NCBI RefSeq assembly: GCF_014204895.1
Contig: NZ_JACHMF010000001.1
Span: 6,510,001-6,574,000 of the forward strand
DNA from: Paractinoplanes abujensis
Lineage (GTDB): Bacteria > Actinomycetota > Actinomycetes > Mycobacteriales > Micromonosporaceae
DNA: 64,000 nt
Direction of reading: 5' to 3'
Translations under genes and position numbers: made by a program
Notes under the pieces: generated by a model
Databases searched by the model: none
What the model saw: the letters and a program-made list of their open reading frames with translations, nothing else
Told to the model about the DNA's origin: nothing
In this document: positions 11,248 to 19,505 of the stretch, piece after piece
Layout: every line of letters starts with the position of its first letter
How positions within the stretch are numbered: position 1 is the first letter of the stretch

Positions 11248-12489
11248 CTATTTGGCCTCGACCAGGGGGAGTTGAGCGCGGCCGGCGCCGCCACCGGGCA
11301 TCGCGATCGAGGAGAAGTGCGAGACCACGCGCTCGTCGATCGGGTCGTCGGCCGGGGTGTGGTGCACCGCCAGGTGACGGTAGAGGGTGTCGCGCTGGGC
11401 CGGCGTGCGGCCGGCGGTGCGGATCATCCAGATCAGCTCGTGCAGGTTCGACCGGTGCCGGGCGCCGGCCGAGGAGATCACGTTCTCCTCCAGCATGATC
11501 GAGCCCAGGTCGTCGACGCCCAGGTGCAACGAGAGCTGCCCGACGTCCTTGCCGGTGGTCAGCCAGGACGCCTGCAGGTGCGGCACATTGTCGAAGAACA
11601 GCCGGGACATCGCCAGGAACCGCAGGTATTCCATGGTCGTGGCCTGGGTGCGGCCCTTGAGGTGGTTGTTCTCGGGCTGATAGGTCCACGGGATGAACGC
11701 CCGGAACCCACCCACATCGTGGCTGGTCTCGACCGCGTCGTCGCGATAGCCGTTGGCGACCGCGAGATCCTGCACGTCACGGATCATGCGGATGTGCTCG
11801 ATGCGCTCGGTGTGCGTCTCGCCGGTGCCCATCATCATCGTCGCGGTCGACGAGAGGCCGTGCCGGTGCGCCACCGTCATCACCTCGAGCCAGCGAGCGC
11901 CGCTCTCCTTGAGCGGAGCGATCGCCTTGCGCGGGCGGTCGGGCAGCATCTCGGCGCCGGCCCCGGCGATCGAGTCGAGACCCGCCGCCTTGATCCGGAC
12001 GACCGCCTCCTCGATCGAGACGCCGGAGACCTTGGCCATGTGCAGGATCTCGCTGGGGCCGATCGAGTGGATCGCGAGCTGCGGATATGCCTGCTTGACG
12101 GAGGAGAAGAGCTCCTCGTAGTACTCCACGCCGAAGTCGGGGTGGTGACCACCCTGCAACATCACCTGGGTGGCGCCGAGATCGACCGCCTCGCCGCAGC
12201 GGTGCAGGATCTCCTCCATCGGGTGCGACCAGCCCTCCTTGTGCTTCGGGGCACGGAAGAAGGCGCAGAACTTGCACGCGGTGACGCACACATTGGTGTA
12301 GTTGATGTTGCGGTCGATCAGGTACGTCACGATGCCGTCGGGATAGCGGCGACGGCGCACCGTGTCGGCGGCCTCGGCGAGCGCGTGAAACGGCGCCTCC
12401 GTGTAGATGAGCAGCGCCTCCTCGGGCGTGATCCGCCCGCCGTCAGCGGCTCGCTGCAGGATGCTGTCGATCTCCGGGTTCGCCGTCAC
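11248..12489 (-). CDS. mqnC: Cyclic dehypoxanthinyl futalosine synthase
   Basis: Radical SAM enzyme of the futalosine menaquinone pathway (413 aa) that converts dehypoxanthine futalosine to its cyclic form. The 4Fe-4S/SAM motif is intact: C68-x3-C72-x2-C75 in NVCVTACKFCAFF. Other family stretches are MLQGGHHPDFGVEYYEE, EMLPDRPRKAI and the C-terminal HLGVDDLGSIMLEENVISSAG. The start is a GTG at 12487-12489 without a strong ribosome site, 33 bp after the TetR gene, so the two may be cotranscribed. It supplies the branch completed by mqnP, mqnL and ubiX elsewhere in the window. Confidence 0.94.
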   Translation of the reverse strand: MTANPEIDSILQRAADGGRITPEEALLIYTEAPFHALAEAADTVRRRRYPDGIVTYLIDRNINYTNVCVTACKFCAFFRAPKHKEGWSHPMEEILHRCGEAVDLGATQVMLQGGHHPDFGVEYYEELFSSVKQAYPQLAIHSIGPSEILHMAKVSGVSIEEAVVRIKAAGLDSIAGAGAEMLPDRPRKAIAPLKESGARWLEVMTVAHRHGLSSTATMMMGTGETHTERIEHIRMIRDVQDLAVANGYRDDAVETSHDVGGFRAFIPWTYQPENNHLKGRTQATTMEYLRFLAMSRLFFDNVPHLQASWLTTGKDVGQLSLHLGVDDLGSIMLEENVISSAGARHRSNLHELIWMIRTAGRTPAQRDTLYRHLAVHHTPADDPIDERVVSHFSSIAMPGGGAGRAQLPLVEAK

Positions 12490-12522
12490 ATTGTCGAGAT
12501 TACGTCCCCGCCTGCCCGGTCG

Positions 12523-13260
12523 TCAGTCGGCGGGTTGCGTGGCGATGAGCACTCCGAGCCCGTCGAGGACCCGTTCCAGACCGAAGCCGTACGCCTGGTC
12601 GGGGTTGATCACGGCGCCCTGCGCGGCTCCGGCGGCGGCACCGACGCGCACGGCAGTGGGATAGGCCCGTTCGTCGAGGACGACGCTGAGCCGAGCGCTG
12701 TTCACCTCCCACCACTGCGCGTCGGTGCCTTCCTGAGCTGCGGCGACGCCGGCGGCCCGGGCCGAGGACTGCACGAAGCCGATCAGGAAGGTCAGCGCGG
12801 CGTCGGTGGTCACGTCGTCGAGCCCGCACCCCTCGAACGCCTTGAGCTCGTGCTCGTACTTCGCCATCAGCCCCGGGCCCAGCGGTGGCCGGCCGGCGGG
12901 CATCTCGGCCGCCCACGGGTGCTCGGCGTAGAGCCGGCGATTTTCCTCCGCGATCGCGGCCAGCCGGGCCCGCCACGGCTCCTCCGGCCGCTCGACCCTG
13001 GCCATGGCCAAGTAGACCCGGTCGAGCATCAGCTCGAGGAGCGTCGCCTTGTCGGGCACATAGGTGTAGAGCGTCATCGGCACGACGCCCAGCTCCTGAG
13101 CCACCCGGCGCATCGTCACCGCTTCCAAGCCCTCGCCGTCGGCCAGCCGGATGCCGGTCTCGACTACCTGCGGCACGCTCAGGCCCTGGCGGCGGCCCCG
13201 CCGCTTCTCCACCGCGTCGGGGAACCACAGCAGATCAATGGTGTGTCTGGCCTCGGCCAC
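12523..13260 (-). CDS. TetR/AcrR family regulator with TetR-C-type ligand domain
   Basis: 245-aa repressor. The N-terminal helix-turn-helix (VPQVVETGIRLADGEGLEAV, then MRRVAQELGVVPMTLYTYV) covers about residues 28-75; the rest is a helical ligand/dimer domain. A 25-bp dyad with 10-bp arms lies 20 bp upstream and is a good autoregulation site. The ligand is unknown. It is upstream of mqnC on the same strand, but I see no evidence that it controls menaquinone synthesis. Confidence 0.88.
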   Translation of the reverse strand: MAEARHTIDLLWFPDAVEKRRGRRQGLSVPQVVETGIRLADGEGLEAVTMRRVAQELGVVPMTLYTYVPDKATLLELMLDRVYLAMARVERPEEPWRARLAAIAEENRRLYAEHPWAAEMPAGRPPLGPGLMAKYEHELKAFEGCGLDDVTTDAALTFLIGFVQSSARAAGVAAAQEGTDAQWWEVNSARLSVVLDERAYPTAVRVGAAAGAAQGAVINPDQAYGFGLERVLDGLGVLIATQPAD

Positions 13261-13279
13261 GGGTTGGCACTCCTTTCTT

Positions 13280-13304
13280 GTACGTCGTATTGTGTACGGC
13301 GTAC
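13280..13304. promoter_or_regulatory. Candidate TetR operator (10-bp arms, 5-bp spacer)
   Basis: Arms GTACGTCGTA (13280-13289) and TACGGCGTAC (13295-13304) are inverted repeats with one mismatch, separated by TTGTG. It sits 20 bp before the TetR start, where it would overlap the promoter. Size and symmetry are usual for TetR operators. Confidence 0.6.
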
Positions 13305-13371
13305 AGCTCTACTGCTTCGGCCTAAGGAACCTTTCCATGTACGCGCCTCCCCGAACCCGCCGCCGCCCTCA

Positions 13372-13413
13372 GTTTCGAGGCGCACGCCCCTGGTTTCGAG
13401 GCGCACGCCCCTG
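13372..13413. repeat. Two-copy 21-bp tandem duplication
   Basis: GTTTCGAGGCGCACGCCCCTG occurs twice back to back (13372-13392, 13393-13413). It lies in the 380-bp interval 13305-13684 between the TetR operator and the SNF2 gene. Apart from this duplication and a C-rich stretch I see no gene or clear signal in the interval; open frames there are compositional. Confidence 0.8.
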
Positions 13414-13684
13414 GGAGGAGTTACCGGAGGTCGGCTTCACCCCCAGAACCGCTTCGACCCTCGTCCGGCTGCTGGACGTGCTCGCGACCCGGGGCCTGCG
13501 GCGTCGCAGCCCGCGCGCCACCCCCTTGGCCCATGACCGGCCGCCCCCTCCACCCCCGTCCCGGCCCGTCACCGCCAGAGCCTTGGCCCGAGCCGAGCCG
13601 CTGTGCCTGCGGTGGCCGTCGAGTCGTGAGTCGTTTCCGCGGGCCAGGGTCGTTAGTCTCGATGCGTTCTTTCAGGGGGTGGGT

Positions 13685-16600
13685 GTGCTCGTCGTGCATG
13701 GCGGCTGGGTCCCGGGCACGGACCGGCCGGGTCAGCTCGCGCTCTGGGCCGAAGATCCAGATCTGCCGTCGGCGACCGGTTCCCGGGCGCGGCAGCGGCC
13801 GCATCCGTTCGCGCCCGGCGCCGGGGCATTGCTGGCCGAACTGGCCGAGACCTCCGACGACGTCCGCGATGCGCTGGGCAAGGCCACCGCGGGGTCACTG
13901 ACGCTCCGGCTGCCCAGCTCGGCCCGAGGCCCACTCCCCTCCCCCGACACCGGGATGGAGTCGACCGGCCGCGGCGCCCGGCTGACCGAGTGGTCGGTGC
14001 CGGTTCTGCTGCTGCCGGGTGACGCCGCTCTGGGCGCCCTGGCCGCGCTGGGCGAGCCCGACCCGGCCGGTCCCTGGCTGGCCGGCTCGTCGCTGCGTTA
14101 TCTCAGCGTGCTGGCCGCGCACGCCTGCGACCTGGCCCGCCGCGGCCGGATGCTGCCGCAACTGGTGACGGAGGCCGGCGTGGCCACCGCCCGCTGGCGC
14201 GCCGTCGTCACCGGCGCCGACGCTGCCACCTATCGCGATTTCGCCACCGCGATGCCCGCTGTGGTGCGGGCCACCGGCTCCGGAGTGGCCGACACCCTGC
14301 AGGACGCGCTGGCCGCCCTGGTCGACGGGGCGGCCCGGGCGGTCATGCCCGAGCGGATCCTGCTCGGACACCGGGCCGGCCCCAAGGGCCCGCTGCCCGA
14401 CCGATGGATCGCGGCGCTCACCGCGGCCGACCCCGCACTGCCGGGCGCCAGGCCCGCCGAGGAGCGCGAGCTGCGCGAGGCGCTAAACGAGTGGTTGCGG
14501 GCGGCCTACGAGGCCAACGGGCCGATCCGGGTCAGTTTCCGGCTCAGCGAGCCCGAGCCGGGCAGCGACGCGTGGGGGCTGGAGTTCGCGCTGCAGTCGT
14601 CGGAGGATCCGAGCCTCTATCTGGCGGCGGCCGACGTGTGGGCCGGCGGGCGGTTCCCAGGCCTGCCGCCCCGGCCTGACGAGACGCTGCTGGCCGGGCT
14701 GGGCCGCGCCGTCCGGCTGTTCCCGCTGCTGCATCTCGCCCTGCGGGAGCAGGAACCGGCGGCGCTCGAGATCGACACCGGCGAGGCGCACGAGTTCCTC
14801 CGGCAGGCCGCCCCGCTGCTGCAGGCGGCCGGATTCGGGGTGCAACTGCCGGCCTGGGCCGGGCGCAAGGGCGTCGGGCTCAAGCTGACCACCCGCTCGA
14901 AGTCGAAGAAGGGCAGCTCGTCGCGGGCGGTCGCCGACTCCGGGTTCGGGCTCGACGATCTGGTCGACTTCAAGCTCGACCTGGTGATCGGTGACGGGGT
15001 GGTGACCGCGGAGGAGCTGGCCGAACTGGCCCGGCTCAAGGTGCCGCTGGTGCGCGTGCGGGGGCAGTGGGTCGAGCTCGACGACCGTCAACTCAAGGCC
15101 GCCCTCAAGGCCGTCGGCAAGCGCCGGGAGGGCGAGCTCACCGCGGGCGAGGTTCTTCAACAGGTGGTGGACGGTGGCGAGGAAGATCTGCCGCTGGTCG
15201 AGGTCGACGCCGACGGGATGCTGGGCGATCTGCTCTCCGGCCAAGCCGCCGAACGCCTGGCCCCCGTCCCGACCCCGGCCGGCTTCCAGGGCGCGCTCCG
15301 GCCCTACCAGGAGCGCGGCCTTTCGTGGCTGCACTTCCTGTCCCGACTGGGCCTCGGCGGCATCCTCGCCGACGACATGGGCCTGGGCAAGACGGCTCAG
15401 ACTCTGTCGCTGCTGCTGACCGAGCGGGCCGACCCGGCGGCGACGGTGGCGCCGACCCTGCTCATCTGTCCTATGTCACTGGTCAGCAACTGGCAGAAGG
15501 AAGCCGCTCGGTTCGCGCCTAGCCTGCGGGTCTATGTGCATCACGGCGGCACCCGACAGCGCGGCGAAGACTTCGACGCCGCCGTGCACGACGCCGACTT
15601 GGTGCTGACCACGTACGGCACGGCGGTCCGCGACCTCGAGGCGCTGCGCAGTATCCACTGGGGACGAGTTGCGTGCGACGAGGCGCAGGCCATTAAGAAC
15701 AGTGGCACCCGGCAGGCGCAGGCCGTGCGCTCGGTCCCGGCCCGCACGCGTCTCGCCCTCACCGGCACGCCGGTCGAAAACCACCTGGCCGAACTGTGGT
15801 CCATCATGGACTTCTGCAATCCGGGGCTGCTCGGACCGGTCAAGCGGTTCCGCCGCCGCTTCCAGGAGCCGATCGAGGCAAGGCAGGACGAAGACGCCGC
15901 GGCCGCGCTGAAAAGAGCGACCGGCCCGTTCGTGCTGCGCCGCCTCAAGACCGACAAGACGATCATCTCGGACCTGCCCGAAAAGAACGAGATGAAGGTC
16001 TGGTGCTCGCTCACACCCGAGCAGGCGACGCTCTACCAGGCGGTCGTCGAGGACATGATGGACGCGATCTCGAGCAGCGAGGGCATTCAGCGCCGGGGCA
16101 ACGTGCTGGCTGCGATGACCAAGCTCAAGCAGGTCTGCAACCACCCCACCCACCTGCTCAAGGACGGCACCCGGCTGCCCGGCCGCTCGGGCAAGCTGGC
16201 CCGCCTGGAGGAACTCGCCGAAGAGATAATCGAGGACGGCGACAAGGCGCTGATCTTCACTCAGTACGCGGAGTGGGGCTCGATGCTGCAGCCCTATCTG
16301 GCGGCCCACCTTGACCGGCCGGTGCTGTGGCTCCACGGTGGACTTTCGAAGCCCAAGCGTGACGAGCTGGTCGAAAGGTTCCAGACCGATGCCGAGCCGA
16401 TGCTGTTTCTGCTGTCGCTCAAGGCCGCCGGCACCGGGCTCAACCTGACCGCGGCCAACCACGTCGTCCACTTCGACCGGTGGTGGAACCCGGCGGTCGA
16501 GGACCAGGCCACCGATCGCGCCTTCCGCATTGGACAGTCGCGCAACGTGCAGGTTCGCAAGTTCATCTGCACGGGGACGCTGGAGGAGAAAATCGACGCG

Positions 16601-16723
16601 ATGATCGAGCGGAAGAAGGCGCTCGCCTCATCGGTCGTCGGCACCGGCGAGGACTGGATCACCGACCTGGACACCGACCAACTGCGCGAACTGTTCGCGC
16701 TCGACCCGGCGGCGGTGCGCTGA
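13685..16723 (+). CDS. SNF2-family DEAD/DEAH-type ATPase (Snf2/Rad54 helicase-like)
   Basis: DNA-translocating ATPase of 1012 aa from the chosen GTG (protein MLVVHGGWVPGTD), which has AGGGGG five bases upstream; the frame is open further back but lacks signals. Residues 1-~520 are the poorly conserved bacterial SNF2-associated region. The ATPase then shows Walker A DDMGLGKTAQTL (~562), DEAQ box ACDEAQAIKN (~664), LTGTPVENHLAELWS, and the C-terminal lobe LKAAGTGLNLTAANHVVHFD with RWWNPAVEDQATDRAFRIGQ (~930). The neighbour one base downstream encodes a SWIM zinc-finger protein, a pairing common in actinobacteria. The biological role of this pair is not established; nucleic-acid repair or remodelling is a guess. 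Confidence 0.93.
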   Translation: MLVVHGGWVPGTDRPGQLALWAEDPDLPSATGSRARQRPHPFAPGAGALLAELAETSDDVRDALGKATAGSLTLRLPSSARGPLPSPDTGMESTGRGARLTEWSVPVLLLPGDAALGALAALGEPDPAGPWLAGSSLRYLSVLAAHACDLARRGRMLPQLVTEAGVATARWRAVVTGADAATYRDFATAMPAVVRATGSGVADTLQDALAALVDGAARAVMPERILLGHRAGPKGPLPDRWIAALTAADPALPGARPAEERELREALNEWLRAAYEANGPIRVSFRLSEPEPGSDAWGLEFALQSSEDPSLYLAAADVWAGGRFPGLPPRPDETLLAGLGRAVRLFPLLHLALREQEPAALEIDTGEAHEFLRQAAPLLQAAGFGVQLPAWAGRKGVGLKLTTRSKSKKGSSSRAVADSGFGLDDLVDFKLDLVIGDGVVTAEELAELARLKVPLVRVRGQWVELDDRQLKAALKAVGKRREGELTAGEVLQQVVDGGEEDLPLVEVDADGMLGDLLSGQAAERLAPVPTPAGFQGALRPYQERGLSWLHFLSRLGLGGILADDMGLGKTAQTLSLLLTERADPAATVAPTLLICPMSLVSNWQKEAARFAPSLRVYVHHGGTRQRGEDFDAAVHDADLVLTTYGTAVRDLEALRSIHWGRVACDEAQAIKNSGTRQAQAVRSVPARTRLALTGTPVENHLAELWSIMDFCNPGLLGPVKRFRRRFQEPIEARQDEDAAAALKRATGPFVLRRLKTDKTIISDLPEKNEMKVWCSLTPEQATLYQAVVEDMMDAISSSEGIQRRGNVLAAMTKLKQVCNHPTHLLKDGTRLPGRSGKLARLEELAEEIIEDGDKALIFTQYAEWGSMLQPYLAAHLDRPVLWLHGGLSKPKRDELVERFQTDAEPMLFLLSLKAAGTGLNLTAANHVVHFDRWWNPAVEDQATDRAFRIGQSRNVQVRKFICTGTLEEKIDAMIERKKALASSVVGTGEDWITDLDTDQLRELFALDPAAVR

Positions 16724-16724
16724 C

Positions 16725-17555
16725 ATGCCGATCGACCCCAATGGACGGTTCTTCGAGGGCGCACGGCCGATCGAGGTCGAAGGCGGCATCGCAGTCAGGG
16801 CCAAACGCGGCAAAATCGGCGACAGCTGGTGGTCGCGGCGCTTCGTCGACGTGCTCGAACAGATCTGCGACGGCGGCCGGCTCGCGCGGGGCCGCAGCTA
16901 TGCCCGCAAGGGCCAGGTGATGGACTTCGCACTGACCGCGGGCCGGGTCACCGGCCGGGTGCAAGGTTCACGACCCCAGCCGTACGAGGTCACGATCGAG
17001 ATCGCGGCCTTCGACGAGGCACAGTGGACTGAGTTGCTGGAGGCCCTCGGTGCACAGGCCCTCTATCGCGCGGCGCTGCTGGCGGGTGAAATGCCGCGCG
17101 AGATCGTCGACCTGTTCGCCGCGCACGAGGCCCCGCTCTTCCCCGACCGGCTCGACATCCGCTGTAGCTGTCCTGATTGGAGCGTGCCCTGCAAACACGG
17201 CTCCGCGGTGCTCTACGTGCTGGCCGAGGCGTTCGACAACGACCCGTTCCTGGTGCTGGCGTGGCGCGGACGCCCACGCGAGGCACTGCTCGACTCGTTG
17301 CGCGGCACACCCGAACCGACCCCGCCCGTCGACCCGCTCGCCGTGCCCGAGTCCCCATTGGAGGAACACCTGACAGACTTCTACACCCCTGCGATCAGCC
17401 TGAGCCGCCTCCGCGAACGCCCGTCACGCATCACCGCACCCCCCGAACTCCTGCTGCGCGCGCTGGACGCCCCCCAGATCCGCGTTCGGCACATCCCACT
17501 GGTCGACCTGCTGCGCCCCGCCTACCGAGACCTGGCCACCCCCACAGAGAGCTGA
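16725..17555 (+). CDS. SWIM zinc-finger protein
   Basis: 276 aa with a SWIM-type zinc finger C147-S-C149 ... C156-K-H158 (in CSCPDWSVPCKHG). The N-terminal part (WWSRRFVDVLE, RGRSYARKGQV) matches the usual partner of bacterial SNF2 ATPases. Starts one base after the SNF2 stop, so the two are cotranscribed and probably act together. SWIM fingers are thought to bind DNA or protein; the exact target is unknown. Confidence 0.88.
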   Translation: MPIDPNGRFFEGARPIEVEGGIAVRAKRGKIGDSWWSRRFVDVLEQICDGGRLARGRSYARKGQVMDFALTAGRVTGRVQGSRPQPYEVTIEIAAFDEAQWTELLEALGAQALYRAALLAGEMPREIVDLFAAHEAPLFPDRLDIRCSCPDWSVPCKHGSAVLYVLAEAFDNDPFLVLAWRGRPREALLDSLRGTPEPTPPVDPLAVPESPLEEHLTDFYTPAISLSRLRERPSRITAPPELLLRALDAPQIRVRHIPLVDLLRPAYRDLATPTES

Positions 17556-17689
17556 AGGCCCGGCCCGGGCCAGCGCGAGTTGGCACAGGTCGGCTCCTGC
17601 GCCGCCGTTCGCCGCAGGTTGACAGGACCAGCGCGATTGGCCGCGGGTCGGCGCAGGCGGGACAGATCGGCGCCGCCCGGCGCCACTCG

Positions 17690-17995
17690 GCTGGGGCGCG
17701 GCTTTGCTCGGCTCGGCTCGGCTCGGCGGCGCAGCCTTGCTCGGCGGGGCTGGGCGCGGCTCGGCGCGGCTCAGCGGGCTCAGCAGGCGCAGCCTTACTC
17801 GGCGCGGCTGGGCGCGGCTCCGCTCGGCTCGGCGCGGCTCGGCTCGGCGCGGCTCGGCGCGGCTCGGCTCGGCTCGGCTCGGCTCGGCTCGGCTCGGCGG
17901 CGCAGCCTTGCTCGGCGCGGCTCGGCTTGGGCGCAGCGGCACGGCTTTGCTCGGCGCCGCTCGGTTTGGGCGCAGCGGTGCGGCTCGGGCGTGGC
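17690..17995. repeat. Degenerate GGCTC(G) pentamer satellite
   Basis: About 300 bp dominated by GGCTC and GCGCG pentamers, with the longest pure run near 17869-17899. It fills most of the 513-bp gap between the SWIM gene and the deaminase-like gene. Because 5-bp repeats have no stop codon in several frames, long spurious frames cross it on both strands. It is not a CRISPR: there are no unique spacers. Origin by slippage is likely. A short GGCCCGG/CCGGGCC hairpin occurs right after the SWIM stop. Confidence 0.85.
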
Positions 17996-18068
17996 GGACC
18001 CAGGTCTGCGTGGGTGGGCTCGGGGCTATGTGGGCGTGAGTTCGTCGTAGCGGCCCTAGGATCGCGGG

Positions 18069-18548
18069 GTGGCGATTCCTGTGCGTGAACTGACCGCGGA
18101 CGATCGGGAGTTGATCGAGTTCGCGAGGCGGATCGTGGATGCGAACACCGATGGCGAGACGGGCGTGCACACCATGGGTGCAGCCGTGCGGGGTGTTGAC
18201 GGGCGCATGTACGGCGGGATCAACATCTACCACTCCCTCGGTGGGCCCTGCGCCGAATTGGTGGCTCTGGGCAATGCGCGAGCGTCAGGTGGACGGGAGT
18301 TCTCGACGATCGTGGCGGTCGGTAACGAGGGACGGGGGCCGGTCGGGCCGTGTGGTCGCGATCGCCAGATTTTGCTCGACTACCACCCGGGCATACGCGT
18401 CATTTTGCCCACCGAGCAGGGCCTCCGCAGTGTGGCCATCACCGATCTGATGCCGCTCGCCGCCCGCTGGGATGCCGCGTCCGGCACGCAGCCCTACGAC
18501 CCTGCGCTGTTCACTGACCACAGTGGCCATTCCCGGCCGGCCGAATAG
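18069..18548 (+). CDS. Cytidine/blasticidin deaminase-like protein with atypical zinc site
   Basis: 159-aa member of the cytidine deaminase fold. The first zinc/proton-shuttle motif is C61-A-E63 in GGPCAELVALGNA; the second is PCGRDRQILLDY, where C95 is present but the position of the usual third cysteine is Asp98 (canonical PCxxC). Overall it resembles blasticidin S deaminase-type enzymes more than classical Cdd. GTG start. Its last 55 bp overlap the convergent peptidase gene. Substrate cannot be told from sequence. Confidence 0.8.
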   Translation: MAIPVRELTADDRELIEFARRIVDANTDGETGVHTMGAAVRGVDGRMYGGINIYHSLGGPCAELVALGNARASGGREFSTIVAVGNEGRGPVGPCGRDRQILLDYHPGIRVILPTEQGLRSVAITDLMPLAARWDAASGTQPYDPALFTDHSGHSRPAE

Positions 18549-19189
18549 GTCCTGTTTCCGCTGGGAGTGAAGACCCGGACGGGAGAGGGGCCGGCATTGC
18601 GGGCCTTGCCGCCGTCAATGATGACGCCGGCCGTCTCGGGGATGGCCAGCACGGCGACGTCGTGGTCGGCGGCCCAGCGGGCGGCGGTTTCGGCCTGGTC
18701 GGCGGTGAAGTGCGGGTAGACCACGTGCCCGGTCAGCAGGTCGGCGCCCGCGGTCTCGGTCAGTCCGAGGTCGTTGAGGTCGAGGATGCCGGCGATGTCG
18801 ATGTCGGCGCCCAGCAGGATGGCGCCCGCGCTGCCACCGTAGATGTGACCGCCGCGCTCCAGGAACGGACGCAACGCGGGCAGCATGTCGCGTGTCGCTG
18901 CGAGCAGCGCATACGTGTTTCCGCCCGGAACAACCAGAACGTCCGTCTGCTGCAGACCCGCGTCGCCGACGTCGATCACGAAGGTGCCGCGCGGGGAAAG
19001 CGCCGCCCGGAACCACTGTTCGACTTGGGGCCAGCGGTCGCGTGGCATCGCATGCGGCCACACCGTGAGCCGCCGGCCTTCGACGAAAACCTCGTCCCAC
19101 AGGCTCGCCTCGTCGGCTTCGCTGCCCCCGCCACCTAGGAAGATCACCCGCTCAACCTGACATCCACCGCACGGCGACCACAAGCGCAT
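18494..19189 (-). CDS. Peptidase family S51 (peptidase E-like)
   Basis: 231-aa S51 serine peptidase. VVPGGNTYALL and the nucleophile elbow GGHIYGGSAGAILLG (Ser120) are diagnostic; the family cleaves Asp-X dipeptides (PepE) or cyanophycin fragments. The start is uncertain: ATG at 19187-19189 gives 11 extra residues before VERVIFLGGGG, where families usually begin, and no clear ribosome site decides. The 3' end overlaps the deaminase-like gene tail to tail. Confidence 0.85.
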   Translation of the reverse strand: MRLWSPCGGCQVERVIFLGGGGSEADEASLWDEVFVEGRRLTVWPHAMPRDRWPQVEQWFRAALSPRGTFVIDVGDAGLQQTDVLVVPGGNTYALLAATRDMLPALRPFLERGGHIYGGSAGAILLGADIDIAGILDLNDLGLTETAGADLLTGHVVYPHFTADQAETAARWAADHDVAVLAIPETAGVIIDGGKARNAGPSPVRVFTPSGNRTYSAGREWPLWSVNSAGS

Positions 19190-19217
19190 TTGCGGAAGGG
19201 CGCGACAAGAGGGAAGC

Positions 19218-19400
19218 GCAGCGCGAGAAGGGGTGCAGCGCGAGAAGGGGTGCAGCGCGAGAAGGGGTGCAGCGCGAGAAGAGGTCAGCGCCGCAAGGGA
19301 TGCAGCACGAGAAGAGGTCAGCGCCGCAAGGGATGCAGCACGGCAAGAGGTCAGCGCCGCAAGGGATGCAGCACGGCAAGAGGTGCAGCGCGAGAAGGGC
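19218..19400. repeat. Tandem array: four 17-bp, three 33-bp, one partial 17-bp unit
   Basis: Units of GCAGCGCGAGAAGGGGT at 19218, 19235, 19252 and 19269 (last with one change), then 33-bp units starting at 19286, 19319 and 19352 that look like two diverged 17-mers merged, then a final partial 17-mer at 19385. It fills most of the gap between the S51 peptidase start and the GH64 terminator. Multiple frames are open through it, but I see no start signals and call no gene. Confidence 0.9.
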
Positions 19401-19458
19401 CGCAGCGCAGGGGTTGCGGACGGCAGACAGGTGCGGCAGGGGGCGGCGAGAGACGAAG

Positions 19459-19493
19459 GGGCGGCCCCACTGCGGGTTGCAGTGGGGCCGCCC
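19459..19493 (-). terminator. 15-bp perfect hairpin after the GH64 gene
   Basis: Stem GGGCGGCCCCACTGC pairs perfectly with 19479-19493 around loop GGGTT, 13 bp beyond the stop of the leftward glucanase gene. There is no strong T-tract, which is common for actinobacterial terminators. Confidence 0.75.
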
Positions 19494-19505
19494 GGAACGA
19501 AATGC

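Noticed and set aside
13685..17555. Known phage-defence island around the SNF2-SWIM pair
   Set aside because: No nuclease, methylase or other defence partner adjoins it; the pair alone does not match a described system I can name.
19218..19400. CRISPR array
   Set aside because: Units are directly tandem with no unique spacers and no cas genes are present.
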